Shown: one piece after another, positions 51,500-61,689 of the stretch
Layout: each line of letters starts with the position of its first letter
Position numbering within the stretch: the stretch's first letter is position 1
Assembly (NCBI RefSeq): GCF_008329605.1
Contig: NZ_NPKO01000015.1
Coordinates: forward strand, 62,001 to 126,000
Length of the DNA: 64,000 bases
Source: Mycolicibacterium sp. P9-64
GTDB taxonomy: Bacteria > Actinomycetota > Actinomycetes > Mycobacteriales > Mycobacteriaceae
Direction of reading: 5' to 3'
The notes under the pieces: generated by a model
The model's database searches: none
Seen by the model: only the letters and a program-made list of their open reading frames with translations
Told to the model about the DNA's origin: nothing
Program-made: the position numbers and the translations under genes

Positions 51500-52888
51500 T
51501 CACACGCGGCTGTAGACAGCCGCGTCATCGATGTTCGCGCGGGAACGGTCGGGGAGGACAACGACGCAGGCCACGCTGACAACCGCGGCAAGCACGATGT
51601 ACACGGAGATTGAATACGGTGTGCCGGTCTCGTGCAGCAGCCATGTCGCCAGTAGGGGCGCCGGGCCTCCGGCGAAAACCGACGCCAGCTGGTACCCCAT
51701 ACCCGCGCCGCCGTAGCGGAGGTGGGTCGGGAAGCTTTCGCCGATCAGCGCGGCCTGGGGCCCGTACTGCATGGCGTGCACGACCAAGGACAAGACGATG
51801 GCGATGAAGATCAGGGCGTAGCCGCCGTGCGACAAGACGGCAAAGTACGGAAAGGCGAGAATCCCGGTCAAGACGGCTCCGGTGAGGTACACGCGTTTGC
51901 GCCCGAACCGGTCAGACAGGTGCGAGAACAGGGGGATCATCACGAGTTCCAACATCGCGCCCACCAGGACCGCAGTGAGGACAAACGTCTTGCTGTAGTG
52001 GTGCGTCGCCACGACGTAGGTCAGCACGAAGGTGGTGAACAGGTAGAACGGCATCTGCTCGCTGAACCGCGCCCCCGCCGAGAGCAGGATCTCCCGCCAG
52101 TGCTGCCGGATCGCGTCCAGTACCGGCGTTTTCGCGGTTTCCCCTTCAGCCAGCAGCCTGGCGAACATCGGTGTCTCGAGTATCTTCAGCCGGATCACCA
52201 AGCCGACCGCCACCAGGATCAGGCTGGCCAGGAACGGCACCCGCCAGCCCCAGGAGTTGAACGCCTCGGGTGACAATGTCGCCGAAAGCGCCGTCATGCC
52301 ACCGGTACCGAGCACCAACCCGACGGGCACGCCGATCTGTGCGGCGCTGCCGAGCAGCCCGCGCCTGTCTTGATCACCCCACTCCATCGCAAGTAGCACC
52401 GACCCGCTCCACTCGCCGCCGATCGCAATGCCCTGCACCAGCCGCAGAAGCACCAGGATCAGCGGCGCCGCGAGCCCAATTGACGCGGTCCCGGGCAACA
52501 TGCCGACGACGGCGGACGAGATGCCCATCACGAGGAGTGTGATGATCAGGGTGGTCTTGCGCCCGATCCGGTCGCCCCAGTGCCCGAAGATTGCGGCGCC
52601 GACTGGGCGCGCGGCGAACCCGACCGCGTATGTCGCGAAGGCCTGCATCGCTCCCGCGTAGTCGCTTGAGGCTGGAAAGAACAGATGCGGGAAAACAAGC
52701 GCGGCGGCCGTGTTGTAGAGGAAGAAGTCGTACCACTCGATCGTCGTGCCGATCGCGCTTCCGAGCGCGGCACGTCGTACCTGTTTCCGCTGCGATTCCG
52801 GGTTCAGCTCTGCGTTGTCGATCCCCATACGATCGATCATGGAACTATCCAGCTCGCCGTAGGGCCGGAATTGCGCCACTGATTTCAC
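51500..52888 (-). CDS. MHS-family MFS transporter (metabolite:H+ symporter)
   Basis: 462 aa; the start may be further in, at 52840 or 52828 (MGIDNAELNPES). MHS signatures are strong: GSAIGTTIEWYDFFLYNTAA, the TM2-3 loop GHWGDRIGRKTTL, then RLVQGIAIGGEWSGSVLLAM and SDRFGRKRVYLTG. About 12 TM helices. Related to ShiA, KgtP and ProP, which import shikimate, alpha-ketoglutarate or betaines with protons. Cargo of the left island unit. No catabolic gene beside it indicates the substrate. Confidence 0.86.
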   Translation of the reverse strand: MKSVAQFRPYGELDSSMIDRMGIDNAELNPESQRKQVRRAALGSAIGTTIEWYDFFLYNTAAALVFPHLFFPASSDYAGAMQAFATYAVGFAARPVGAAIFGHWGDRIGRKTTLIITLLVMGISSAVVGMLPGTASIGLAAPLILVLLRLVQGIAIGGEWSGSVLLAMEWGDQDRRGLLGSAAQIGVPVGLVLGTGGMTALSATLSPEAFNSWGWRVPFLASLILVAVGLVIRLKILETPMFARLLAEGETAKTPVLDAIRQHWREILLSAGARFSEQMPFYLFTTFVLTYVVATHHYSKTFVLTAVLVGAMLELVMIPLFSHLSDRFGRKRVYLTGAVLTGILAFPYFAVLSHGGYALIFIAIVLSLVVHAMQYGPQAALIGESFPTHLRYGGAGMGYQLASVFAGGPAPLLATWLLHETGTPYSISVYIVLAAVVSVACVVVLPDRSRANIDDAAVYSRV

Positions 52889-53038
52889 GGCGGCATCACG
52901 TGACGGGGTGCCGCGATGAAATGTGCAGCTCAGCGACCCGAACCCCCTCGGGTCAGACCCCGAGAACTGCCTGTGAAAGCCGATTCCCTTGGTGCGCGAC
53001 CAAGTAGGCTTTGACGCGGACTCCTCGGAGGAACCCCG

Positions 53039-53524
53039 ATGGTTCGACGTAGCCGACCCGGTATTTGGATCTCGATACTGATTGCTTCCCTGCTGCTAGC
53101 GTTTGCCGCTACGGCCGGCACTCGCCTTGCGCTGACACCGAGAGAACCAGATAGGCGGCAGGACGGCTTCCTGGCTCATGGTCAGGTCTCGGTGGCAATA
53201 TTCGGCAACGATGTGAATACTCCTCAAACCAAACGATGCATAGCCAACTCCGTTCAGGCGGGCATCGATGTCCGGCAAGGAACTCCTGTAATCATCAGTC
53301 TCGACGGCCGCGCCGTCGGAGGCGGCGATCTGTCTACTGGTGAGCTCAAACAGGAAATATCCCAACGCGGACATTCCGAATCATGGCGGGTCTCTTGCCA
53401 ATACAAGTTTTCGGCGCCGGTAACACGGCTGGGCGAGGGCCAATACACGGTGGATGTCGGCCAAGCAAAGGTGGCCTTTTCGATGAACGATCTGCGGAAC
53501 GGCATCAATCTCGACTTGTCGTGA
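53039..53524 (+). CDS. Exported or membrane-anchored protein of unknown function
   Basis: 161 aa, with CGGAGGAACC before the ATG. One N-terminal hydrophobic segment (GIWISILIASLLLAFAATAG) with preceding Arg acts as signal or anchor. The mature domain has two Cys (KRCIANSV and VSCQYKF), Gly-rich beta strands and an end SMNDLRNGINLDLS. Pattern like DUF4333 or related small mycobacterial cell-envelope domains, but not certain. It lies at the right end of the left island unit. Confidence 0.6.
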   Translation: MVRRSRPGIWISILIASLLLAFAATAGTRLALTPREPDRRQDGFLAHGQVSVAIFGNDVNTPQTKRCIANSVQAGIDVRQGTPVIISLDGRAVGGGDLSTGELKQEISQRGHSESWRVSCQYKFSAPVTRLGEGQYTVDVGQAKVAFSMNDLRNGINLDLS

Positions 53525-53719
53525 TGTCATCTCGTACGTCCACCGAGATCGGCCCGAAGACGATGCGGCACGCGCCCACGGCGTGACCTCCAGGTCATGA
53601 GTGTCGTGCGCGCACGTCGACGCTGCGCCGTGCCCCTGCACAAACCCACTGGATCGTTCAACACGCGGAACGGGTGGACGCGGAAAGATCCGCACGCCGA
53701 GCGTGCCGCAGGACTAGCT

Positions 53720-53782
53720 CTCTGACCTGCGGTTATATGGTGGAGCTAAGGGGATTCGAACCCCTTACCCCCACATTGCCAG
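53720..53782 (-). repeat. Partial tRNA-Ala 3' copy with flank (internal attachment-site duplicate)
   Basis: 53741-53782 matches the tRNA-Ala 3' half with two substitutions, then diverges. The similarity extends leftward about 20 bp into the sequence that follows the intact tRNA (CTCTGACCTGCGGTT here, CTCTGATCTGCGGTT at 58480-58494). This copy is therefore the better preserved end of the right island unit. Confidence 0.75.
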
Positions 53783-54085
53783 GACCGGGCAGGCGCGGTG
53801 ACCAGGCACGATAGGCGCAAGTTGTCGTGTAGGCCACGGAGTTGAGGGTGCAACTGTCGTCACCGTTGTCGTCAAAATCGTCGTCAGGTGACGGCTGGCG
53901 CGATGCCATTCTCTGCCGCTTCCCCATACCGGAGTCCCCCGGTGCCGGAGCCGGAGCCGGCTACTGACCCTTGCGCATATGGGTCAATCCCCAGTATCGA
54001 ATACCACGGTTTCCGAAGTTCAGGAGCCATTTCTGGGACAGCATCAGGGATTCGTGAACTCCCCATTTGCGCTACCGAAGTCCGG

Positions 54086-54120
54086 TTGACGTGTACGCCT
54101 ATCTGGCACACAATGGGTGC
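54086..54120 (+). promoter_or_regulatory. tacAT promoter, leaderless
   Basis: TTGACG (54086-54091), 17-bp spacer, CACAAT (54109-54114). The predicted start of transcription is at or next to ATG 54121, so the antitoxin mRNA is leaderless. The preceding 300 bp (53783-54085) shows no gene. TacA probably represses here. Confidence 0.6.
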
Positions 54121-54396
54121 ATGGCTACGAAATCTGAGCGTTTCGCTGTGCGCCTGACCCCCGAGCAGGACGCACTGATCCGCCATGCCGCCGAGGTCGA
54201 AGGGCTCGACCTCACCAGCTTCACCGTGCGCGCCACCGTCGCACACGCCCGCGATGTACTCGCGGACCGTCGACACTTCCTCATCGATGACGCGGCGTGG
54301 ATAGAATTCAACGCCCTACTCGACCGGCCAGCCCAGTTCAAGGAAGCGTTGGCGAAGATGTTCGCCAAGCCGTCCATCTTCGAACGGGACGTATGA
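54121..54396 (+). CDS. DUF1778 antitoxin (TacA-like)
   Basis: 91 aa from the leaderless ATG 54121. DUF1778 ribbon-helix-helix: SERFAVRLTPEQDALIRHAA then EVEGLDLTSFTVRATVAHAR, followed by the toxin-wrapping C-terminus FLIDDAAWIEFNALLDRP with FKEALAKMFAKPS. TacA antitoxins bind the GNAT toxin and autoregulate. Stop overlaps the toxin start as ATGA, the standard arrangement. Confidence 0.87.
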   Translation: MATKSERFAVRLTPEQDALIRHAAEVEGLDLTSFTVRATVAHARDVLADRRHFLIDDAAWIEFNALLDRPAQFKEALAKMFAKPSIFERDV

Positions 54397-55217
54397 CCGG
54401 CTACAGCATTCCCCGACCGATCAGCGAAGTTGACGACGCCGCCACGTTCGACAGCGGCGAGCCGACACTCGATGACTACCTCCGCAAACGCGCGCTGGCC
54501 AACCACGTAGGCGGCGCATCTCGCTGCTTCGTCACCTGTCGAGGCGGTCGCATCGTCGGCTACTACGCACTCTCGACCGGGGCGGTGACGCACGCTGACT
54601 GCGCTGGCAAGGTCCGGCGCAACATGCCTGACCCGATACCGGTGATCCTGCTGTCGCGCCTCGCCATTGATCGCAAGCACCAAGGCTGCGGACTTGGCGA
54701 GAACCTTCTCCGCGACGCCATCGCGCGCAGCGTGCAGGTCGCCAAAGACATCGGCGTGCGCGCCATCCTTGTGCACGCACTCAACGACCAGGCGCGCAGT
54801 TTCTACGCCCGCTACCAGTTCGAACCGTCGCCTACCGACCCGCTTCACCTGATGCTGCTGATCAAAGACGCCAAGACGAGCGTCCCTGCCTTGGAGGGAG
54901 ATAGGGATACCGCTCGTCGCGATTTGATCGAAATGATGGCTTCGACCGGTGCAGACCGTGACCACCTCGAATCCCTGACGGGTGAACAGTTCCGCCGTCT
55001 GATGGCGGTCATGGTGCTCACGAACGCCGAGGAGTTGCGCAAACTCAAGCCGGACCGTGCCGATGACGCGCTGGCCGCCGCTCGCGAAGCCACCGGATTC
55101 ACCGACAAGGCACTGCGAAGGGTGACGTTGCCCGACGGGAGCGGCGTCTTGGTCGACGGCGACTGCGAGCACACCGACGACGAGATCCGCAACACCTTCG
55201 AAGATGAACCCTCATGA
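54393..55217 (+). CDS. GNAT toxin (TacT-like) with unusual C-terminal extension
   Basis: 274 aa, compared with about 160-180 for typical TacT. The GNAT domain covers residues 1-165: DSGEPTLDDYLRKRALANHV, SRLAIDRKHQGCGLGENLL (acetyl-CoA loop at 94-104) and the catalytic-type Tyr138 in ARSFYARYQFEP. TacT enzymes acetylate aminoacyl-tRNA and stop translation. From about 166 an additional 110-residue segment follows (LIEMMASTGADRDHLESLTG, ALRRVTLPDGSGVLVDGDCE) that I do not recognise. It overlaps the next frame by ATGA. The extension may be a fused second domain or read-through into a former neighbour. Confidence 0.83.
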   Translation: MTGYSIPRPISEVDDAATFDSGEPTLDDYLRKRALANHVGGASRCFVTCRGGRIVGYYALSTGAVTHADCAGKVRRNMPDPIPVILLSRLAIDRKHQGCGLGENLLRDAIARSVQVAKDIGVRAILVHALNDQARSFYARYQFEPSPTDPLHLMLLIKDAKTSVPALEGDRDTARRDLIEMMASTGADRDHLESLTGEQFRRLMAVMVLTNAEELRKLKPDRADDALAAAREATGFTDKALRRVTLPDGSGVLVDGDCEHTDDEIRNTFEDEPS

Positions 55218-55731
55218 CGATCCTCTATCACAGCACCGACGCGGCCAATGCGATCCTGGCAGGCGGCTTCCTCGATGGCGCCGGGTCAATCGTCGTGACC
55301 GGTGAGGGCGGGTTTCTCAGCGAGCAGCCACTAATGGATGCTCAGGAAGGTGCAAAGGCGACCAGCTCCTCCGGGTCGAGTTCGGCGACGACATCGACCT
55401 CGACATCTACGAGGTGCCCTACGTCGGGGCGCCGCGCCAATGGTTCATGCCGGCCGCGGTGATCAACGAAGCGATCCTCAATGAACACGCCACTGTGACG
55501 CTGCTGAGCGACGACGAGCAAGACGCGGTGATAGAAGCCAGGCGGTCCGGACTGGCGGCGCTCACGCAAGAGGGGACAACCGAATTGGCGTGTTTCCGCT
55601 GGATGAGTCCAACCAGTTTTAGAGTCCTGTGGCCCGATGTCGGGCGTGAAGGGACGATGAACGTATGGCTGGTCGGATGCGGCATTCCGCGGAGGACATC
55701 GTGCGCAAACTGCGCCGCGCGGACGAGCTGA
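55214..55731 (+). pseudogene. Frameshifted gene downstream of TacT (unknown family)
   Basis: Starts ATGA-overlapped with the toxin: MTILYHSTDAANAILAGGF. At about 55357 (GCAAAGGCG) the sensible sequence moves to the -1 frame: GDQLLRVEFGDDIDLDIYEV, then GAPRQWFMPAAVINEAILNE and LLSDDEQDAVIEARRS. A single missing G explains it, although the A-AAG context is also a known -1 slippery site. The YHSTDAANAIL start is reminiscent of ART/RES-like toxin folds, but this is a weak impression. The 3' end runs into IS sequence. Confidence 0.5.
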
Positions 55732-56497
55732 CTCGGAGGGTAAGACCGGCGAGGAGTTCGCCGCCGAACTCGGGGTCTCTGCGGCGTCGCTGTACAACTG
55801 GTGTCGCGCCTACGGTGGCATGGACACCGAGGCCGCCAAGGAACTCAAGGAGTTGTGCGAGCAGAACGCCCGATTGAAACGGCTGCTGGCTGGGGCCGAG
55901 CTGGTCAAGGACGCCTTGCGGGAGGTCGCGAAGGGAAAATTCTGAGCCCAGCTGCCAAGCGCCGCGCCGTCGACACGCTCCAGGGGACCGTGGGTATGTC
56001 GCAACGTTGGCGTGAAAGGCGGTTGGGCTGGCTCGTTCCACCCACCGACGGTTGCCCCTGGCGCAGACCCCCGCCGATCCCGACTCCGAGATGCGGGCCT
56101 GGTTGCGTTCCTATGCCACCAAACACCCGTGTCATGGGTTTCGGCGTGCGTGTGCGGCGTTGCTCTACGACGAGCGCCGTGAGGTCAACAAGAAGTAGAT
56201 CCACCGACTGTGGCGCGAGGAGTGGCTGCAGGGGAAGGTCACGTCGCCGCGTAAGCAGGCCGGGGTGTCGTCGATTCCGCCGATCGAAGCCGATGCCCCG
56301 AACGTGGTGTGGGCGATCGATTTCCCGTTCGACTCCACGATCGACGGGCAGGCCATCAAGATCGCCTCGATGGTGGACGAACACACCCGCGAATCGATGC
56401 TGAACATCGTCGAGCGCTCATCACCGCCGAACTGCTCGTTGCCGAACTCAAGAAGGTGTTCGCCATCGCTGGCGGGCCGCCGCAGGTGCTGCGGATG
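55665..56497 (+). mobile_element. Decayed IS3-family element (OrfA and OrfB remnants)
   Basis: OrfA: MRHSAEDIVRKLRRADELTR, then a one-base loss near 55737, continuing in another frame as EEFAAELGVSAASLYNW and KELKELCEQNARLKRLLAGA (HTH and leucine zipper). OrfB follows with SPAAKRRAVDTLQGTVGMSQ, an in-frame TAG near 56196, then NVVWAIDFPFDSTIDGQAIK (start of the DDE domain), another shift near 56420, and ends at VLRM (about 56497), before the second and third catalytic residues. No terminal repeats could be defined. Inactive. Confidence 0.72.
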
Positions 56498-56699
56498 CCT
56501 GGCTTTGAACGTCGAGATTTCCCGGGAGGACGACGTCCACTCCGCGCCCACGCGCGACGCCCGGCAGGCGGGTTCATCTGCATACGGAATCTTAAACAAA
56601 GGACGAACGAATTGACGATGTCAAATTATCGGAACGCCGACGGCAGAAAGGAGATTAGGGTATTGTCGTTGGAACTTTTCACAGAAAGGGCGTTCACAT

Positions 56700-57545
56700 A
56701 TGTATGAACAATGGCCGCGTGATTCTGATAGTCGACGTAAAAAGAAGCGCCAAACTAAGACGATCGGCGCGATAGTCACAGTTGCAGTCCTTGCCGGCCT
56801 TGCATTCGGCGCTAGTAAGCTGCTGACTCACGAAACCGACATCACCGATCTTACGAACAAGAATGCTGCCGACTACAATCGACAACACTCCGCGTCCACC
56901 GAGACACCCAACCTTGACCATGTGGAGTATCTACACTTTTTTAGCGACGCTTACACGGATGAACAACGTATAAACTGGGCCTACGGCATTCTAAATCAGC
57001 CAAGCGATGAACTGGGCGACGGCGATATGACCCGTTTAGAGGCAGCGCACAAGCATCTTGAAGAGGAATACAACAAACCTGGTGGCTACGAATATGTGAG
57101 GGAGTTAGTAGAACCGTCAGAGCAGATGACAGGCGATCAGATCAACGACCTGGCGTCTTCGATCGGATACTTTATCGAGCATACGGGTTTGGATGAAAAT
57201 AACCGTGTTAAATTGCTTGCGGCTGTCGTGAGTCCCGATTTTCCATATTTTCAGTCCGCAATACGGGACGGGGGTAGCCGACTAAATCTGGGAGGTTTAA
57301 ACGACGTACTCGGTCGAGACACCGGCAACCCCAGGGAGTCGCCGATATTCAGCGTCACGGCGGTTGGCGACTATATACCCAAAGGCACGCCTTCAAAGGT
57401 AATGGACATGATGCCGACCACCATCCCCAACGGCTCAGAGAAAGAGGTGCAAATCGTTTATCAATTCATTGATGGAAAGCCCGTACTAGCGAGGACTAAG
57501 CCGCTCACAAGCAGCGATGTAGATCCCAGGACAATTCATGACTAA
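56700..57545 (+). CDS. AT-rich gene for a membrane-anchored protein of unknown function
   Basis: 281 aa, AAAGGG nine bases upstream. A basic N-terminus (DSRRKKKRQTK) precedes one TM helix (IGAIVTVAVLAGLAFGASKL), then a soluble, acidic, helix-rich extracytoplasmic domain (DEQRINWAYGILNQPSDELG, NDLASSIGYFIEHTGLDENN) ending TKPLTSSDVDPRTIHD. Base composition is visibly lower in GC than anything else in the window, with codons such as TTA, ATA and AAT. That marks recent transfer, perhaps from a plasmid or phage. No family recognised. Confidence 0.7.
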   Translation: MYEQWPRDSDSRRKKKRQTKTIGAIVTVAVLAGLAFGASKLLTHETDITDLTNKNAADYNRQHSASTETPNLDHVEYLHFFSDAYTDEQRINWAYGILNQPSDELGDGDMTRLEAAHKHLEEEYNKPGGYEYVRELVEPSEQMTGDQINDLASSIGYFIEHTGLDENNRVKLLAAVVSPDFPYFQSAIRDGGSRLNLGGLNDVLGRDTGNPRESPIFSVTAVGDYIPKGTPSKVMDMMPTTIPNGSEKEVQIVYQFIDGKPVLARTKPLTSSDVDPRTIHD

Positions 57546-57578
57546 GGAGGCAACCCCAGGAGACAAGAACGACAACGA

Positions 57579-57974
57579 ATGAACGCCAAACTGATGCTAC
57601 TCACAGCGTCGGCCGCGCTTGCCTTGCCGCTCGCACCTACCGCGCACGCTGACACTACGATCAACGCCGTCGACATCTGCCATCAGGTCAACCCGAACTA
57701 CATTCCGGTGTTCAATCCGTTCCAGAATGCGGGTTCATGTGCGGATAACCCTGCCGCAGTCGGTCTGTTCTATACGCCGACGCCGATCAGCGGCTTCATG
57801 CACGGCAGGTACAACGGCTCGTTCCCTGTTGATCCCGGCAATCCATTCTCGGACTGGATCATTCCAGAGGGCGCACGACCTGCGCCGCCACCACCGTTAA
57901 TCGCTTGCGACAGGACCCACTGCGGACCTGACGTGGTTGTCCCTTGCTCCGGCAGGGGAGCGCCCTGCGGCTAA
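57579..57974 (+). CDS. Exported protein of unknown function
   Basis: 131 aa. Signal peptide MNAKLMLLTASAALALPLAP ending TAHA, mature start DTTINAVDICHQVNPNY. Six Cys in the mature chain, Pro-rich toward the end (ARPAPPPPLIACDRTHCGPD), so probably disulfide-bonded in the envelope. It follows the AT-rich gene by 33 bp but has ordinary GC, so the two may not share history. No family recognised. Confidence 0.62.
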   Translation: MNAKLMLLTASAALALPLAPTAHADTTINAVDICHQVNPNYIPVFNPFQNAGSCADNPAAVGLFYTPTPISGFMHGRYNGSFPVDPGNPFSDWIIPEGARPAPPPPLIACDRTHCGPDVVVPCSGRGAPCG

Positions 57975-58222
57975 GTGGCTTCATCGATTGCGCCAAATGT
58001 ACTGAGCCAATCCCGATAGTCTTTTCCAGAGGGGAAAGTTCGCTAGTTCCTCGACCACGGGCTATGGACACACCGTGCATTCCGGGGGATACGGATAGTC
58101 TCCAAAGTCGAGCAGGCCGGACGCAACCGCCCACAGGATGTCGTCGCAGAGCAGCAGCGTGCATCCGCATGTCCGGACGCAACGCCATTCGGCTGGGTGC
58201 GCAGCCACGACGTGCCCAGCGT

Positions 58223-58423
58223 TCAGAGCGTTACTGGAGTGAAGTCCAGTCCGATCTCGATCACGCGCAGCGCTTCGTCGGGCCCGTGATCCTCGACCGG
58301 AGCCTTGAATCGCTCCGCCGACGGCACGTTCTCGATGGTCAGCGATCCCTGGCGGCCGTCGGCGCGCCAGAGCACGCAGTAGGTATTTCCGCGGTTGGTT
58401 TTGTGGGCGTGGATGCTTGCCAC
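58223..58423 (-). pseudogene. Tyrosine-integrase N-terminal remnant
   Basis: 66 codons from GTG 58423: ASIHAHKTNRGNTYCVLWRA, then DGRQGSLTIENVPSAERFKA and EDHGPDEALRVIE, which is the AP2-like arm-binding domain of actinophage and island integrases. Coding similarity stops after VIE and a stop codon follows; the core-binding and catalytic domains are missing. Location 78 bp from the tRNA-Ala 3' end is where the island integrase is expected. Confidence 0.65.
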
Positions 58424-58471
58424 AAGCTCTGGTGTTACGCGAGCTGTTACGCCGATCCCTGTGGAACTTTC

Positions 58472-58496
58472 GAAACCGCCTCTGATCTGCGGTTTC
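58472..58496 (-). terminator. Hairpin downstream of tRNA-Ala
   Basis: GAAACCGC (58472-58479) and GCGGTTTC (58489-58496), perfect 8-bp stem with 9-nt loop, immediately 3' of the tRNA on its strand. Probably the terminator brought in by the island, replacing the one at 50497. Confidence 0.5.
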
Positions 58497-58500
58497 TAAG

Positions 58501-58573
58501 TGGAGCTAAGGGGATTCGAACCCCTGACCCCCACACTGCCAGTGTGGTGCGCTACCAACTGCGCCATAGCCCC
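58501..58573 (-). tRNA. tRNA-Ala (anticodon GGC)
   Basis: 73 nt, cloverleaf complete: acceptor GGGGCTA/TAGCTCC with discriminator A, D arm GCGC...GCGC, anticodon stem CCACA/TGTGG with loop CTGGCAG (anticodon GGC), T arm AGGGG-TTCGAAT-CCCCT. CCA is not encoded. Target of the adjacent island. Confidence 0.95.
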
Positions 58574-58629
58574 TTACATCGTGCTGGTCGACGGTACACC
58601 AACCAGTACTTCTGACTCAAAACCGCTGG

Positions 58630-59895
58630 TCACGGCACCTCGCCACCGGACTCCGGGCCAAGCGGACGGGCCGGTGTGTACTCCGTGCTGGTCGGTGGCC
58701 TGGTCTCCGGCGCAAAGATCCACCCGACGGCCGCAACCAGCAGGATCACGCCGCTGATCACGAACGCGCTCCCGAACGTCAGGTGCTCGGCGATCTGTCC
58801 GACGGCCAGCGACCCGAGGATCGCCCCGAAGTCCGACATCATCTGGAACGTCGCCACCGCAGTGCCGCCGCGTGACTTGCTGCCGATGATGTCGGCGACC
58901 GCCGCCTGCTGAGGTGAGATGAACATGCCGGTCGCGGCACCCGTGACGTACGCGGCGGCCAGGAACAGTGGCAGCGAGTCTGTGAAGCCGACCAACGCGG
59001 TCGTCGCCGCCGACACCGCCAGGCCGCAGATCATCAGCTTGCGCCTGCCGATCCGGTCCGACAGGTAGCCGCTCGGGATCACCGCCGAGACGTTGCCGAT
59101 CGCGAACGTCGCCAGCGCCAGGCCGGCCATGCCTGCGCTGCGCCCGAGCACCTCCACCACGTACAGCGGCACCAGGGCGATGCGCAGCCCGAATGCCGTC
59201 CACCCGGTGGCGAAGTTGGAGAACAGTGCGGCTAGGTAGGCCCGGTTGCGTAGCGCCGTCCGTACCGAGATCGCCGGCTCGGTCTCGACGTCCGGCGCCG
59301 CCAACGACGAGTGCCGCAGCCGGAAGAACACCACGGCCACCGCAACCAGCAGCGCGACGCCGTAGATGACGAACGGCGCCGACAGGCCGAGCCCAACGGT
59401 CAGGCTGCCGAGCACCGGACCGCCGACCGAGCCGACCAGGAAGGCACTCGAGAACAGCCCAGCCACGCGTCCGCGTGCATCCGACGGCGAGATGCGGATC
59501 ATCAACCCGAGCGAGGACACCGTGAACATCGCCGAGCCGAACCCGCCGAGCGACCGGAACACCAGCAGCTGCCAATACGTCTGCGCGAACGCGCACGCCC
59601 CGGTCGACACGGCGACGATCACCAGGCCGGTCAGGTAGATGCGGCGCTCCCCCAGCCGCTGCACCAGCAGGCCGCTGACCGGCGCGGCGCACAGCCGCAT
59701 CAGCGCGAACGCGGTGATGACGAACGTCGCGGCGGCGATGCTGACGCCGAAGTTGCGTGCATACTGCGGCAGGACCGGGGCGACGACGCCGTAGCCGAGG
59801 GCAATCACCACGTTGGCGGTGACGAGAACCCAGACTTCGCTCGGAAGCTTCGGCTTGTGGGGGGCCGAACAGTCACCCTCCGCGACGGAACTCAC
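58630..59895 (-). CDS. MFS drug/metabolite transporter
   Basis: 421 aa, 12 TM helices. NVVIALGYGVVAPVLPQYAR (TM1), RSLGGFGSAMFTVSSLGLM and SSAFLVGSVGGPVLGSLTVG (antiporter motif C) suggest proton-driven export. SDRIGRRKLMICG is the TM8-9 loop. Located between tRNA-Ala and pgm, 9 bp downstream of pgm on the same strand, so it may be co-transcribed with it. Core-genome type composition. Confidence 0.85.
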   Translation of the reverse strand: MSSVAEGDCSAPHKPKLPSEVWVLVTANVVIALGYGVVAPVLPQYARNFGVSIAAATFVITAFALMRLCAAPVSGLLVQRLGERRIYLTGLVIVAVSTGACAFAQTYWQLLVFRSLGGFGSAMFTVSSLGLMIRISPSDARGRVAGLFSSAFLVGSVGGPVLGSLTVGLGLSAPFVIYGVALLVAVAVVFFRLRHSSLAAPDVETEPAISVRTALRNRAYLAALFSNFATGWTAFGLRIALVPLYVVEVLGRSAGMAGLALATFAIGNVSAVIPSGYLSDRIGRRKLMICGLAVSAATTALVGFTDSLPLFLAAAYVTGAATGMFISPQQAAVADIIGSKSRGGTAVATFQMMSDFGAILGSLAVGQIAEHLTFGSAFVISGVILLVAAVGWIFAPETRPPTSTEYTPARPLGPESGGEVP

Positions 59896-59904
59896 ATCAG
59901 AACT

Positions 59905-61566
<1,662 letters not shown>

Positions 61567-61689
61567 GGCGTCGATTCTGCCCCCTTGCTCCGGCATCGCA
61601 CCGCCGCGTCGCCAAGAATTCAGGCCAGTGGCAACATTTCGTCGCAGGGACGAGGCTCGGCGGCGCAGTGCGCGCGAGCTCCCACCCCG

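Larger units (their letters stand above)
50519..58500. mobile_element. Tandem genomic island in tRNA-Ala(GGC)
   Basis: Bounded by the partial tRNA copy at 50519 and the intact tRNA at 58501, with a third copy at 53741 dividing it into a 3.2-kb left unit and a 4.7-kb right unit. The right unit has an integrase N-terminal remnant next to the tRNA, a toxin-antitoxin pair, IS3-type debris and an AT-rich gene. The left unit has a DUF3297 gene, a transporter and an exported protein. Composition is mixed. No intact integrase remains, so it is probably immobile. Confidence 0.7.
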
